Positions 1 through 8,627 of a DNA stretch of 64,000 nucleotides are shown here, piece by piece. The stretch lies in contig NZ_CP013380.1 of NCBI RefSeq assembly GCF_001513745.1, positions 2,604,001-2,668,000 on the forward strand, given 5' to 3'. A model generated the notes under the pieces. The model saw only the letters and a program-made list of their open reading frames with translations. It was not told where the DNA came from and did no database searches. Each line of letters begins with the position of its first letter. Position 1 is the stretch's first letter. This DNA is from Burkholderia humptydooensis (GTDB lineage: Bacteria; Pseudomonadota; Gammaproteobacteria; Burkholderiales; Burkholderiaceae). The position numbers and the translations under genes were made by a program.

Positions 1-269
1 GCGCTGCAATGGAGCTATCGCTCGCCCGCGCACGCGTCCTTCTGAACGCGCACACGCGCAGGCCCGCACGGGGGAGCGCAGGCGCGAGCGGGCGGCGTGA
101 CTGCCCGCAGATAAGCAAAGCAAATTTGGGTCGGGAGGTGGCAGATGGCGAGCAGTCGGAGCTAGAATCCGGTCACACTCCAGTCACAGTGAATTGTGAT
201 TGGCCCCTGCAACCCGTCGGATGTGGGCGAACGTGTGCAGAGCGTAAGTGCTTGAATAAGCGAAGATTC
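1..269. other. left-edge non-coding stretch
   Basis: No gene is supported here. The open frame that covers it lacks a ribosome-binding site and has the arginine/glycine-rich look of chance frames in GC-rich DNA. The only ordered element is a short inverted repeat at 184-199 (TCACA, six bases, TGTGA). It has the half-sites of a CRP-like operator in the opposite orientation, so I assign no function. Confidence 0.4.
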
Positions 270-346
270 TGGCCCGCCCTACACGATTCGAACGTGTGAC
301 CTACGGCTTAGAAGGCCGTTGCTCTATCCGACTGAGCTAAGGGCGG
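270..346 (-). tRNA. tRNA-Arg (anticodon TCT)
   Basis: On the minus strand the sequence folds as a complete 77-nt cloverleaf. The acceptor stem is CCGCCCT/AGGGCGG, the discriminator base is G and the CCA end is encoded at 270-272. The D arm, an anticodon stem ACGGC/GCCGT with loop CTTCTAA (anticodon TCT, reading AGA), a five-base variable loop and a T arm ACACG/CGTGT with TTCGAAT are all present. A TATAAT hexamer at 464-469 on the same strand is a possible promoter, giving a leader of about 100 nt. Confidence 0.96.
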
Positions 347-470
347 TCGCCAAGGATGAAAATTACGGCAAGCGCCGCGCTTTACACTGCGGGAGGCTGC
401 CGGAGACCGCAGACAGCCATGAAAAACGTCCCGCCACGAACTCGGCAAAAAACCAAGCCAGTAATTATAC

Positions 471-495
471 CCGATCGCTTCGCGGAAGCGATCGG
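471..495 (-). terminator. hairpin downstream of uppP
   Basis: A perfect 11-bp stem (CCGATCGCTTC with GAAGCGATCGG, loop GCG) lies 17 nt beyond the uppP stop codon. On the minus strand it is not followed at once by a T run, so termination may be imperfect. The TATAAT at 464-469 abuts it and may start transcription of the downstream tRNA-Arg gene. Confidence 0.6.
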
Positions 496-511
496 AAACG
501 CTAATTGCAGA

Positions 512-1342
512 TCAAACCGGCTGCGCGTGGAACATGAACCAGCCGAGACAGAACAGCCCCGCGAGCACGCAGTACAGGCCGAACGACGCAAGCCGCCCGC
601 GCCCTTCGAAATAACGCATCAGGAAACGCACGCTCAGATATGCGGCAATCGCCGTCAGCACGCCGCCCAGCAACGCGTCGGCGAGCTGGTCGGGCGCATG
701 GAAAAGCTTCGGCAATTCAAGCAGCCCCGCCGCGAAGATGATCGGCGTGCCGAGCAGGAACGAGAATTCCGCCGCCTTTTCCGCAGTGAGTCCGGCCGCG
801 TTGCCGGCGATCATCGTCAGGCCGCTGCGCGAAAACCCCGGAATCAGCGCACCCACCTGCGCGAGGCCGACGAAAAACGCCTGCTTGAACGTCAGCTTTT
901 CGGGCGGCTGGTGCGCGCGTGCGCGCTGGATGCGGTCGCCGAGCCACAGCAGGATACCGTTGACGATCAACGCGAACGCGACGATCCGCAAATCGTGAAA
1001 CACGCGCTCGATGCGCTTTTCGAGCAGCAGCCCGACGAGCCCCGCCGGAATCGTGCCGATGATGAGCGCCCACATCAGATGGCCCTCGTCGTTCTTGCGC
1101 CCGTTCAGCGATGCGAAGAAACCGGCGATCAACGCGATCCAGCGCTCGCGGAAGTACCATAGCAGCGCGAACGCGGTGCCGAGGTGCAGCGCGACGAGGA
1201 ACGGCAGCAGTTGCGGCGCGTGCTTGTCGATGTGCATGCCGAACAGCGCGGGCACGAGGAGCGTATGCCCCAGGCTGCTGACGGGAAAGAGTTCGGTGAC
1301 GCCCTGCAGGACGCTCAGAAATACCAGAAACCAGAGGCTCAC
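512..1342 (-). CDS. uppP: undecaprenyl-diphosphatase (UppP/BacA family)
   Basis: This integral membrane phosphatase dephosphorylates undecaprenyl diphosphate, recycling the lipid carrier for peptidoglycan and other surface polymers; the family is linked to bacitracin tolerance. The 276-residue protein has the family length, an N-terminal motif [14 protein letters not shown] (residues 13-26) and the catalytic-loop motif PGFSRSGLT in its second half, with many hydrophobic segments. The start is GTG at 1342, preceded on the minus strand by AAAGGA at seven bases. Burkholderia genomes usually carry more than one uppP paralogue, and this one diverges somewhat from the canonical QGxTEFLPISSxGH. It appears monocistronic. 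Confidence 0.95.
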   Translation of the reverse strand: MSLWFLVFLSVLQGVTELFPVSSLGHTLLVPALFGMHIDKHAPQLLPFLVALHLGTAFALLWYFRERWIALIAGFFASLNGRKNDEGHLMWALIIGTIPAGLVGLLLEKRIERVFHDLRIVAFALIVNGILLWLGDRIQRARAHQPPEKLTFKQAFFVGLAQVGALIPGFSRSGLTMIAGNAAGLTAEKAAEFSFLLGTPIIFAAGLLELPKLFHAPDQLADALLGGVLTAIAAYLSVRFLMRYFEGRGRLASFGLYCVLAGLFCLGWFMFHAQPV

Positions 1343-1533
1343 GCGTCGGTCCTTTTATCGGAGAGGGTTAAGCGAGGAGAATCGACGGAAACGGCGTCGC
1401 GCAGATGGCCGCGCCGCCCGAAAAAACCGCGCCCCGATTATGCCGAGCGAGAATGACCGCGCCAAGGCGTTTGGCGCGAATCGGGCACCTGGCTAACAGC
1501 CAGATACACTTTTAATGTAAATGAAAGAAAAAC

Positions 1534-1568
1534 GAAAGCAAACTGCTGCGCATCGCGACAGTGCTTTC
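1534..1568 (-). terminator. intrinsic terminator of the 28-residue peptide gene
   Basis: GAAAGC at 1534-1539 pairs with GCTTTC at 1563-1568, extended by ACTG/CAGT with a small bulge. On the minus strand the hairpin is followed by a T-rich run (GTTTTTCTTTCATTT). It lies about 20 nt past the stop codon of the small gene at 1587-1673. Confidence 0.65.
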
Positions 1569-1586
1569 AGGACGAAAGGCGGCGAA

Positions 1587-1673
1587 TCAGCGGCCGACTT
1601 TGTAAAAGAACAACACGGTGCTGCCCGTAAACATGCCGAACAGCGTAAGGGCCATCGCAGTTGCCAGATCCAT
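1587..1673 (-). CDS. 28-residue single-span membrane peptide
   Basis: Not a family I recognise. The frame reads ATG to TGA and encodes 28 residues: a short polar start (MDLATAM), one hydrophobic stretch (about residues 5-24, containing ALTLFGMF and VLFFY) and a basic end (KVGR). That is the layout of a single transmembrane helix. The case for a real gene is the perfect AAGGAG at six bases before the ATG together with an intrinsic terminator about 20 nt after the stop, making a self-contained unit between uppP and the epimerase gene. It resembles in style the tiny accessory subunits of membrane complexes, but no partner is adjacent. Confidence 0.6.
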   Translation of the reverse strand: MDLATAMALTLFGMFTGSTVLFFYKVGR

Positions 1674-1890
1674 GTTCGCTCCTTGTTGGGACAGATCCGG
1701 CGCTATCAACATGACCGGTTCGCGTCATTGTCCTTACGGTTTGCCATTTTTGACATTCTCGATTTCCCGCATGCGCACTTTCCATTCGCCGCGCGCGGGT
1801 CACCTCTGCCGCACCGATGCGCACGCCCCGCGCCACGGCGATTCCGCTATCCTTGACGACCTATCTTGGAGAACATCGACGCCTGCCACC

Positions 1891-2799
1891 ATGCCCTCTT
1901 TCCAGAATCAGGACATCCTCGAGCTCATCGACGGCGCGTCACTCGCGCGCATCGCACCCGAAGCGGGCGGCCGGCTGCTGTCGTGGAGTATCGGCGACGC
2001 GAGCATCGTCTTCTGGCCCGATGCCGCAGACTGGTCCAATCCCGCGAAGATCCGCGGCGGCAATCCGCTGCTGTTCCCGTTTCTCGGCCGGCATCGGGCC
2101 GACGGGCGAATCGGCTTCTGGCGCGACGGCGCGGGCATCGTCCGCGAGCTGCCGATGCACGGCTTCGCGCGCGATCTGCCGTTCGATGCGCAAGCGGATG
2201 CCGACGGTCGCGGCGTCACGCTGACGCTCGGCAGCAGCGATCGCACGCGCGCCGGCTACCCGTTCGATTTCCGCTTCGCCGCGCGCTACCGGCTCGTCGA
2301 CGAGCGCACGCTCGACGTCGCGCTGACCACGACCAATCTCGGCGACACGCCACTGCCGCACTACGCGGGACACCATTTCTATTTCGCGCTGCCGCACGCC
2401 GAGCGTGCGTCGACCGTGCTCGAGCTGCCGCCGACGCAGCGGCGCCGCCAACTCGACGACGGCTCGATCAGCGCGCCCGAGCCCGGCTCGTCGCGCTACA
2501 CGCTAGACGATCCGGCCATCCTCGACCGCTTCCACTGCCTCGACGGCATCCCCGCCGAGCCGGTGCGCGTACTGATGCCCGGCCGCCGGCACGCGATCGA
2601 CATCGACCTGAACCGCCCTGGCTCGGCGCCGTGGTACGCGGTGACGACCTGGACGGAGGCGCCCGGGTCGGACTTCTATTGCGTGGAGCCATGGCTCGGC
2701 CTGCCCGACGCGATTCACAACGGCCTCGGCTTGCGGCGCGTCGCGCCGGGCGCGACGGAAACCGCTGCGCTGCGTATCCGCGTGACGCCGCTCGCCTGA
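1891..2799 (+). CDS. aldose 1-epimerase family protein
   Basis: A galactose-mutarotase-like enzyme, expected to interconvert anomers of an aldose or a hexose 6-phosphate. The 302-residue protein shows the family's early GGNPLLFPF segment (near residue 60), a HGFARDLPF motif (near 90), HYAGHHFYF (about 155-165, with the histidine expected to act in catalysis) and a late CVEPWLGLPDAIHNG motif. This set is typical of the D-hexose-6-phosphate epimerase-like branch. I chose the ATG at 1891, with GGAGA rather far upstream (about 18 nt); an upstream in-frame ATG at 1618 would add residues without homology character. It stands alone, about 215 nt before nlpD. Confidence 0.85.
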   Translation: MPSFQNQDILELIDGASLARIAPEAGGRLLSWSIGDASIVFWPDAADWSNPAKIRGGNPLLFPFLGRHRADGRIGFWRDGAGIVRELPMHGFARDLPFDAQADADGRGVTLTLGSSDRTRAGYPFDFRFAARYRLVDERTLDVALTTTNLGDTPLPHYAGHHFYFALPHAERASTVLELPPTQRRRQLDDGSISAPEPGSSRYTLDDPAILDRFHCLDGIPAEPVRVLMPGRRHAIDIDLNRPGSAPWYAVTTWTEAPGSDFYCVEPWLGLPDAIHNGLGLRRVAPGATETAALRIRVTPLA

Positions 2800-3014
2800 C
2801 GCGCCCCCGACGTCGGCTTGCCCGCAAGACGCGGCGCAGCGGCCCGCGCGAGCGGCTGCCGCGCCGCCCCGCTCCACCCGCACGCATCCTTCCGGGCAAG
2901 CGCGTTCGGCGCCCTTGCCGCCCCGAAACGGCGAGCCCGCCGCCGAACCCGTTAAAATCAGACGTTTTTGTACCCGCCGCCGCGCACTGCCGCGGCGGCG
3001 CCTTGCGAGGTTCA

Positions 3015-3713
3015 ATGTTGCTGAAAACAACGAGACGGCTCGTCGTCGCATCGCTAGCCGCGCTGCTCGCCGCGTGCGGCTCGGCGCCCGTCGGCCCCGG
3101 CTTCTACCGGGTCGAGCGCGGCGACACGCTCTCCCAGATCGCGCGATCGAACCGCCAGTCGGTCACGAACATCGTCCGCTGGAACCAGATCACGAATCCC
3201 GACGCGATCGAAGTCGGTCAGGTGCTGCGTGTCGCGCCGCCGGCCGGCTCCGCGTCGACGTCGGGCACGACGGGCGCGTCGCGCAGCCCGAGCCGCCCGG
3301 CGCCCTCATCGCCCTCGTCGCCCGCGCCTTCCGTGAAACCCGCGTCGAGCATCTCGCTCGTCTGGCCCGCCGCCGGCAACGTGATCCGCTCGTTCGACGG
3401 GGCGAAATCGAAGGGCATCGACATCGCGAACACCGCCGGCACGCCCGTCATCGCGGCGGCGGCCGGCACGGTCGTCTACGCGGGCAACGGCCTGCGCGGC
3501 TACGGCAACCTGCTGATCGTCAAGCACAACGCCGACTTCCTGACGACGTACGCGCACAACCGCACGCTGCTCGTGAAGGAAGGCCAGACGGTCGCGCAGG
3601 GACAGAAAATCGCGGAGATGGGCGATACCGACAACGATCGCGTCGCGCTGCACTTCGAGCTGCGCTACGGCGGCCGCTCGATCGACCCCGCGCGCTACCT
3701 GCCGTCGCGCTGA
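3015..3713 (+). CDS. nlpD: NlpD-type lipoprotein, amidase activator (LysM + LytM/M23 domain)
   Basis: An outer-membrane lipoprotein expected to activate a cell-wall amidase (AmiC in E. coli) at the division site. The 232-residue protein has a lipoprotein signal ending in the lipobox LLAAC (Cys21), a LysM domain at about residues 30-75 (YRVERGDTLSQIA), a Ser/Pro-rich linker and a C-terminal LytM domain (about 115-232). The LytM domain carries KGIDIA where active M23 peptidases have HxxxD, and ALHFELRY where they have HLHFE. The metal-binding histidines are therefore lost, as in E. coli NlpD, which signals regulation, not catalysis. In many proteobacteria nlpD precedes rpoS; that neighbour is not found here. 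Confidence 0.85.
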   Translation: MLLKTTRRLVVASLAALLAACGSAPVGPGFYRVERGDTLSQIARSNRQSVTNIVRWNQITNPDAIEVGQVLRVAPPAGSASTSGTTGASRSPSRPAPSSPSSPAPSVKPASSISLVWPAAGNVIRSFDGAKSKGIDIANTAGTPVIAAAAGTVVYAGNGLRGYGNLLIVKHNADFLTTYAHNRTLLVKEGQTVAQGQKIAEMGDTDNDRVALHFELRYGGRSIDPARYLPSR

Positions 3714-3787
3714 CGCAGCGCGACGCGCCGCGCACGACGCGACGTGCGCGTTCCGGCGCGAGCCGGGCAATCGGATCAAGAGAACGA

Positions 3788-3961
3788 TCAGCGTTTGCGC
3801 AGCCGGCCGTGCAAACGGCCGGACAGCGGATCGACGTGGCGCGCGAACGCCACCAGCGCGCCGATCCCTATCACGCTGAGCCCCGTAGCTATCAGAAGCA
3901 GGTCCATGGTCGTATCTATCGTCGGTGAAACGATCATACGCAGCATTTGTGGTTTACGCAT
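3788..3961 (-). CDS. small membrane protein (57 or 39 residues)
   Basis: No family recognised. Read from the ATG at 3961 (AGAAGG about eight bases upstream) it encodes 57 residues; an internal ATG gives a 39-residue form starting MDLLLIATG. A strongly hydrophobic helix (LLLIATGLSVIGIGALVAFA) is followed by an arginine-rich tail (HVDPLSGRLHGRLRKR), fitting one membrane span with a cytoplasmic basic end. It lies between nlpD and the divergently read acyl-CoA synthetase. A long frame continuing upstream on this strand is antisense shadow of the synthetase gene. Confidence 0.55.
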   Translation of the reverse strand: MRKPQMLRMIVSPTIDTTMDLLLIATGLSVIGIGALVAFARHVDPLSGRLHGRLRKR

Positions 3962-4063
3962 GAACGTGCCTTCTAGGATCGACCCTAACGGGCAAGCGTG
4001 CGCCCGGCGATTCGGTGTACTGTGCATCGAAACGGCGCACGAAAAAACGATCGGAGACGCACG

Positions 4064-5677
4064 ATGCTGCCCCATGCCGCCCATTACGCCGAGCTCGTCG
4101 ACCGCTTCGCATGGCGCATTCCCGCGCGCTACAACATCGGCGCCGACGCATGCGACAAATGGGCGGACGGCAGCGGCCGCGTCGCGCTGATTCACGAACA
4201 TGCGGACGGCGTCATTGCGCGCTACACGTTCGACGAGCTGAGGAGCAGCTCTAATCGGCTCGCGAACAGCTTCGCGCGCGCAGGCGTGAAACGCGGCGAC
4301 CGGATCGGCATCCTGCTCGCGCAAGGCCCGGAAACGGCGATCGCCCATCTGGCCGCCTACAAGCTCGGCGCGGTCGCGGTGCCGCTCTTCACGCTGTTCG
4401 GCGCGGACGCGCTCGAATTCCGCCTCGGCGACAGCGGCGCCGTCGCGGTCGTCACCGATCGCGCCGGCTACGAAAAGATCGCGTCGCTGCCGTCGCTCGC
4501 GACGGTCTACTGCACCGGCGGCGCGCCCGATCTCGCCGAGCCCGGCGTGCTCGCATTCGAAGCGGCGCTCGCGGCCGAATCGGACAAGTTCCAGCCAGCG
4601 GACACGTCGGCCGACGACCCGGCGCTCATCATCTATACGTCCGGCACGACGGGCAAGCCGAAGGGCGCGCTGCACGCGCACCGGGTGCTGCTCGGCCATC
4701 TGCCGGGCGTCGAGATGTCGCAGAACCTGTTTCCGGCGCGTGCGCGCCTGTTCTGGACGCCCGCCGACTGGGCGTGGATCGGCGGGCTCCTCGACGTACT
4801 GCTGCCCTCGCTGCATCACGGCGTGCCGGTACTCGCGCGACGCTTCGAGAAATTCGATGGCGCGGCCGCGTTCGAGCTGCTCGCGCGGCACGGCGTCACG
4901 CACGCGTTCCTGCCGCCGACCGCGCTGAAGCTGATGCGTGCGGCCGTCGCGCAGCCTCGCGAGCGCTATGCGCTCGCGCTCGAATCGGTGGCGAGCGGCG
5001 GCGAGTCGCTCGGCGCCGAGCTCGTCGCATGGGGCCGCGACGCGTTCGGCGTGACGATCAACGAGTTCTACGGTCAGACCGAATGCAACGTCGTGCTGTC
5101 GTCGTGCGGCGCGCTGTTCGAGCCGCGCGCGGGCACGATCGGCAAGGCGGCGCCCGGGCATCGCGTCGCGATCGTCGACGATGCCGGCAACGTGCTGCCG
5201 CCCGGCGTCGCGGGCAACATCGGCGTGCGCGCGCCTGACCCCGTGATGTTCATCGGCTACTGGCACAAGCCCGATGCGACGCGCGAGAAATTCGCCGGCG
5301 ACTTCCTGCTGACGGGCGACGTCGGCGTTGCCGATGCCGACGGCTTTTTCCGCTTCGTCGGCCGCAACGACGACGTGATCACGAGCGCCGGTTACCGGAT
5401 CGGCCCGGGGCCGATCGAAGACTGCCTGCTCAAGCACCCGGCCGTGCGGATGGCGGCCGTTGTCGGCGTGCCGGACCCGACCCGCACCGAAATCGTCAAG
5501 GCGTTCGTCGTGCTGAACGCCGGCTACGAAGCGAACGACGCACTCGCACGCGAGCTGCAGGCGCACGTGAAGACACGGCTCGCCGCGCATGAATATCCGC
5601 GCGCGGTCGCATTCGTCGACAGCCTGCCGATGACCGCGACGGGCAAGATCATCCGCCGCGCACTGCGCGACGCGTGA
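4064..5677 (+). CDS. AMP-forming acyl-CoA synthetase (ANL superfamily)
   Basis: Expected to activate a carboxylic acid to its acyl-adenylate and then transfer it to CoA. The 537-residue protein contains the phosphate-binding loop YTSGTTGKPKG (about residue 190), the adenine-binding EFYGQTE motif (about 330), the hinge region with LLTGDVG and the C-terminal lysine motif TATGKIIRR. The opening lines resemble acetyl- and medium-chain acyl-CoA synthetases. Substrate cannot be read from sequence; acetate, propionate or a medium-chain acid are all possible. The ATG at 4064 has GGAGA about six bases upstream. It is transcribed alone, divergent from the small membrane protein gene. Confidence 0.88.
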   Translation: MLPHAAHYAELVDRFAWRIPARYNIGADACDKWADGSGRVALIHEHADGVIARYTFDELRSSSNRLANSFARAGVKRGDRIGILLAQGPETAIAHLAAYKLGAVAVPLFTLFGADALEFRLGDSGAVAVVTDRAGYEKIASLPSLATVYCTGGAPDLAEPGVLAFEAALAAESDKFQPADTSADDPALIIYTSGTTGKPKGALHAHRVLLGHLPGVEMSQNLFPARARLFWTPADWAWIGGLLDVLLPSLHHGVPVLARRFEKFDGAAAFELLARHGVTHAFLPPTALKLMRAAVAQPRERYALALESVASGGESLGAELVAWGRDAFGVTINEFYGQTECNVVLSSCGALFEPRAGTIGKAAPGHRVAIVDDAGNVLPPGVAGNIGVRAPDPVMFIGYWHKPDATREKFAGDFLLTGDVGVADADGFFRFVGRNDDVITSAGYRIGPGPIEDCLLKHPAVRMAAVVGVPDPTRTEIVKAFVVLNAGYEANDALARELQAHVKTRLAAHEYPRAVAFVDSLPMTATGKIIRRALRDA

Positions 5678-5871
5678 CGCGTGCGATACGTGACATGCGC
5701 GGAGCGGCCGGGCCGCGCTCCGCGCATGCCGCTCGAACGCCCCATCGGCACACGCACGCCCTGATCGTCGCACGCCGCCGCCCGCCGCGAAACTCGTCCG
5801 AACGGCCGAGTCTCGCCGGCCGTTCGAATGGTTTATAGTGGCGCTCACTGCCGGTTCCGTCACATCACACC

Positions 5872-6189
5872 ATGTCTTCGAACACCCCATCCCCCGACTC
5901 GCCCAGCCCGCTCTATCTGAACCTGCTCGGCGAAACCGCGAAGATCGACTGGTGCGATCTCGAGCGTTTTTTTGCGCAAGGCAAGCTGCTGTCGGTCGCG
6001 CGCGATCTCGATCTCGTGAGCGTCGCCGAAGCGATCGCAAGTGACGACAAGGAGCAGGTCACGCGCTGGCTGTCCGCGGGGCATGTCGAGCGGATGCAGG
6101 CCGGCACCGCGCAGGATTACTCGACGCGCAATCCCGAGCTGTGGGCGGTCGTCGTATCGCCGTGGGTGTGCGTGCAGGAACGCGCGTAA
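5872..6189 (+). CDS. DUF2288 domain protein
   Basis: A 105-residue protein of a conserved proteobacterial family without known function. It shows the family signature: TAKIDWCDLERFFAQGKLL near the N-terminus, a central IASDDKEQVTRWL and a C-terminal PELWAVVVSPWVCVQE. No signal peptide or membrane segment, so it is probably cytoplasmic. Its stop codon is only seven bases before the MATE transporter start, so the two are very likely cotranscribed. A TATAGT hexamer about 45 nt upstream is a possible -10 element. Confidence 0.8.
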   Translation: MSSNTPSPDSPSPLYLNLLGETAKIDWCDLERFFAQGKLLSVARDLDLVSVAEAIASDDKEQVTRWLSAGHVERMQAGTAQDYSTRNPELWAVVVSPWVCVQERA

Positions 6190-6196
6190 CGCAGCG

Positions 6197-7588
6197 ATGC
6201 ACGCCTCCTCCACTTCCGCGCAAGCGGGCGAAGACCCCGAGCCGCGCCCAGCCGCGAACCGGCATCGGCGCGTTCTCGGCCTCGCGTTGCCGATCATCGC
6301 CGCGAACCTCACGCAGCCGATTCTCGGCGCGGTCGACACCGCCGTCGCCGGTCACCTGAACGGCCCGCAATATCTCGGCGGCGTCGCGCTCGGCGGCCTC
6401 TTCTTCAACTTCGTGTACTGGGGCTTCGGCTTCCTGCGAATGGGGACGACCGGGCTCGTCGCGCAGGCGTTCGGCGCGAACGACCTCGCCGGAATCCGCA
6501 TCAACGTGCTGCGCGCGCTTCTGCTTGCGTTCGCGCTCGGCGCGGCGGCGCTCGCGCTGCAAGCCCCGCTTCTCGGCATCGCATTCGCCGCGCTCGGCGG
6601 CAGCGATGCGGTGCGCGCGACCGCGCTCGAATACGCGCACGCGCGGATCTGGGCTGCACCGTTCGCGCTCGCGAACTACGTCGTGCTCGGCTATCTGCTC
6701 GGCGTGCAGCGCGTGCGGCTCGCGCTCGTGATCCAGATATTCGTCAACGTCGTCAACATCGGCGCCGTGCTGCTCTATGTGTACCGCTTCAATTGGGGTG
6801 TCGCGGGCATCGGCGCCGCGACCGCGACGGCCGACATCGCGGGCTTCGCGGCGAGCGCGCTGCTGCTGCGCTGGCTGAGCCCGCGCGGCCTCGCGAAGGT
6901 CGGTCGCGCCGAGCTCCTCGATCGCGCGGCGCTCGCGCGTCTCGTCGCCCTCAATCGCGACATTTTCATCCGCACGCTGTGCCTGCTGTCGGCGTTCGGC
7001 TGGTTCGCGCATCTCGGCGCGCGGCAAGGCGACGCAACGCTCGCGGCCAACGCGCTGCTCCTCAATTTCCAGACCTTCATGGCGTATGCGCTCGACGGCT
7101 TTGCGCACGCGGCGGAGGCACTCGTCGGCGCAGCGGCCGGCGCGCGCAATCGCGATGCCTTCCGGCAAGCGCTGCGCACGACGTTCTTCTGGGCGGGAAT
7201 CGGCGCGCTCGCGTTCGCGCTCGCCTATTGGGGCGCAGGCAACTGGATCGTCGCGCAGCTCACCGATCAACCATCCGTCCGCAGCGTCGCCGAGCGCTAT
7301 CTCCCGTGGGCCGCGCTCTCTCCGGTGATTTCCGTCTGGGGCTTCATGCTGGACGGCGTGTTCATCGGCGCGACGCACACGCGCGCGCTGATGCGGGCGA
7401 TGGCGACATCGTTCGCGCTGTTCGTCGCTGCAACGCTCGCGCTGGTCGGCCCGTTCGGCAATCACGGGCTCTGGATCGCATTGCTCGTGTTCATGGCCGC
7501 GCGCGGCGCGACCCTTGCGCGCCATCTGCCGGGGCTCGAGCGAGCCATCGCGCAAGACGCGACGCCGGCAGCGCGCACCGCCGGCTGA
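6197..7588 (+). CDS. MATE-family multidrug efflux transporter (DinF-like)
   Basis: A multi-spanning inner-membrane exporter, expected to expel drugs or metabolites in exchange for Na+ or H+. The 463-residue protein has the typical MATE length and two-lobed pattern of about 12 hydrophobic segments. The opening LALPIIAANLTQPILGAVDTA and the GxLRMGTTGLVAQA stretch belong to the DinF/NorM-type family, closest in style to DinF. The ATG at 6197 follows the DUF2288 stop by seven bases. Substrate unknown. Confidence 0.85.
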   Translation: MHASSTSAQAGEDPEPRPAANRHRRVLGLALPIIAANLTQPILGAVDTAVAGHLNGPQYLGGVALGGLFFNFVYWGFGFLRMGTTGLVAQAFGANDLAGIRINVLRALLLAFALGAAALALQAPLLGIAFAALGGSDAVRATALEYAHARIWAAPFALANYVVLGYLLGVQRVRLALVIQIFVNVVNIGAVLLYVYRFNWGVAGIGAATATADIAGFAASALLLRWLSPRGLAKVGRAELLDRAALARLVALNRDIFIRTLCLLSAFGWFAHLGARQGDATLAANALLLNFQTFMAYALDGFAHAAEALVGAAAGARNRDAFRQALRTTFFWAGIGALAFALAYWGAGNWIVAQLTDQPSVRSVAERYLPWAALSPVISVWGFMLDGVFIGATHTRALMRAMATSFALFVAATLALVGPFGNHGLWIALLVFMAARGATLARHLPGLERAIAQDATPAARTAG

Positions 7589-7810
7589 CGCGCATCTCGC
7601 TCCCGCCCGGCCCAAAGGCGCCAATCCGCGTCACGCATCGGCCGACGACGACGGTCCGCGCGGCGGGCACGCGCCATTAGCCGAATCGCGCCGCCACCGC
7701 GGCACGCTCGAATACGGCCAAGGGCGGACACATGCCATCCGTCCGGCTGAAGGCAAACGCGCTCACAATGCGCCTTCCGCTTGCCTCCACGTACGCCGCC
7801 GCGATCGCGG

Positions 7811-8002
7811 TTATTTCGCTGGCGTCGCAGCGGCTCCGCCCACGCCGGGCTCGCCGAGCATCGGCGGCGGCGTCATGTCGGTCGGCACGCCCTGATAGTC
7901 GGGCGGATCTTGCGGCGGCGTGCCGCGGCGGCCCTGTCTGGGATCGCTCGCGCAACCGGCAAGCACGGCCGCCACGAGCGCGGCGATGACAATGCGAGTC
8001 AT
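7811..8002 (-). CDS. small proline-rich lipoprotein
   Basis: A 63-residue predicted lipoprotein. A basic start (MTR) and hydrophobic core lead to the lipobox LAGC (Cys17), followed by a short proline- and glycine-rich mature part (TPPQDPPDYQGVPTDMTPPPML). GAGG lies six bases before the ATG on the minus strand. Such tiny Pro-rich lipoproteins are common in Burkholderia and have no assigned role. It converges with the MATE gene across about 220 nt in which I see no other gene. Confidence 0.7.
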   Translation of the reverse strand: MTRIVIAALVAAVLAGCASDPRQGRRGTPPQDPPDYQGVPTDMTPPPMLGEPGVGGAAATPAK

Positions 8003-8170
8003 GGATTTCCTCGGAATGATCGGTCGATCGCGCCCCGGTTCTCACCGGATAGCGCCCGGCGAGTCTACCGGAAATCGGCGCGCGATGATGCCGACGCGCG
8101 CCTTCGTGTCCGCGTCGGCATGTCCTACTATGTAGACGTGGCGCTATGTCCGTTTGAAAGGAGGGCTGCC

Positions 8171-8341
8171 ATGGATGCCGAATCGATTGCGGGCCTGATC
8201 GGCCTGGGTATCGGGCTGCTGGTGCTCGTCAGCTTGTCGGTGTACGAATCGCGCGAATACAAGCGCGCGCACAACGGCGAAGGCATGATCCATCACTGGA
8301 TGGCCGAACATCACCTGCTCGACTGGCGGCGCAAGCACTGA
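8171..8341 (+). CDS. 56-residue single-span membrane protein
   Basis: Unrecognised small protein. Residues about 6-22 form one hydrophobic helix (IAGLIGLGIGLLVLVSL), followed by a charged, histidine-rich cytoplasmic-type tail (YESREYKRAHNGEG, HHWMAEHHLLDW, ending RRKH). A very strong Shine-Dalgarno (AAAGGAGGG) sits five to six bases before the ATG. The His-rich tail might bind metal or might simply be structural; that is speculation. Confidence 0.7.
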   Translation: MDAESIAGLIGLGIGLLVLVSLSVYESREYKRAHNGEGMIHHWMAEHHLLDWRRKH

Positions 8342-8627
8342 CCGACCGCCTCACTTCCGCCGTCTCACGGAAGACGAACGCAAACGCGACGCCGCGCGTG
8401 AGAACGCGCGGTCCGCTTGCGTTGGGTGCGGATGCGCCCGTTCGAAATCGCCGCCGATCCTCACCCGCAACCGGCGGGAAAGATGCTGTTTGCGCACCGG
8501 AATGCGCGCAACCGCAGCGCGCGCTGCCGTTTCGATTCGATGAACGGTTGCCGATAAAAAACGGCACGGCGATACAATCGCCGTGCCGTCTGACGTGCGG
8601 ACCGATTTCCGCTCGCGCCGGGCAGCG
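8342..8627. other. intergenic, terminator only
   Basis: Between the small membrane protein and the acyltransferase relic I see only the terminator at 8561-8589. The open frames here lack start signals and are GC-rich chance frames. Confidence 0.5.
8561..8589 (-). terminator. intrinsic terminator of the OlsB-like gene
   Basis: A perfect 13-bp stem (ACGGCACGGCGAT with ATCGCCGTGCCGT, loop ACA) is followed on the minus strand by a run of Ts opposite the A-run at 8556-8561. It lies about 40 nt beyond the stop codon of the gene at 8628. Confidence 0.88.

Noticed and set aside
184..199. TCACA-N6-TGTGA inverted repeat as a CRP site
   Set aside because: CRP sites read TGTGA-N6-TCACA; this is the reverse order, and no promoter is in place nearby.
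3788..6040. A 750-codon open frame opposite the acyl-CoA synthetase gene
   Set aside because: It is the antisense shadow of a clear ANL-family gene; the composition is Arg/Ala-rich and lacks motifs. Only its last 57 codons, past the synthetase gene, look like a real small protein.
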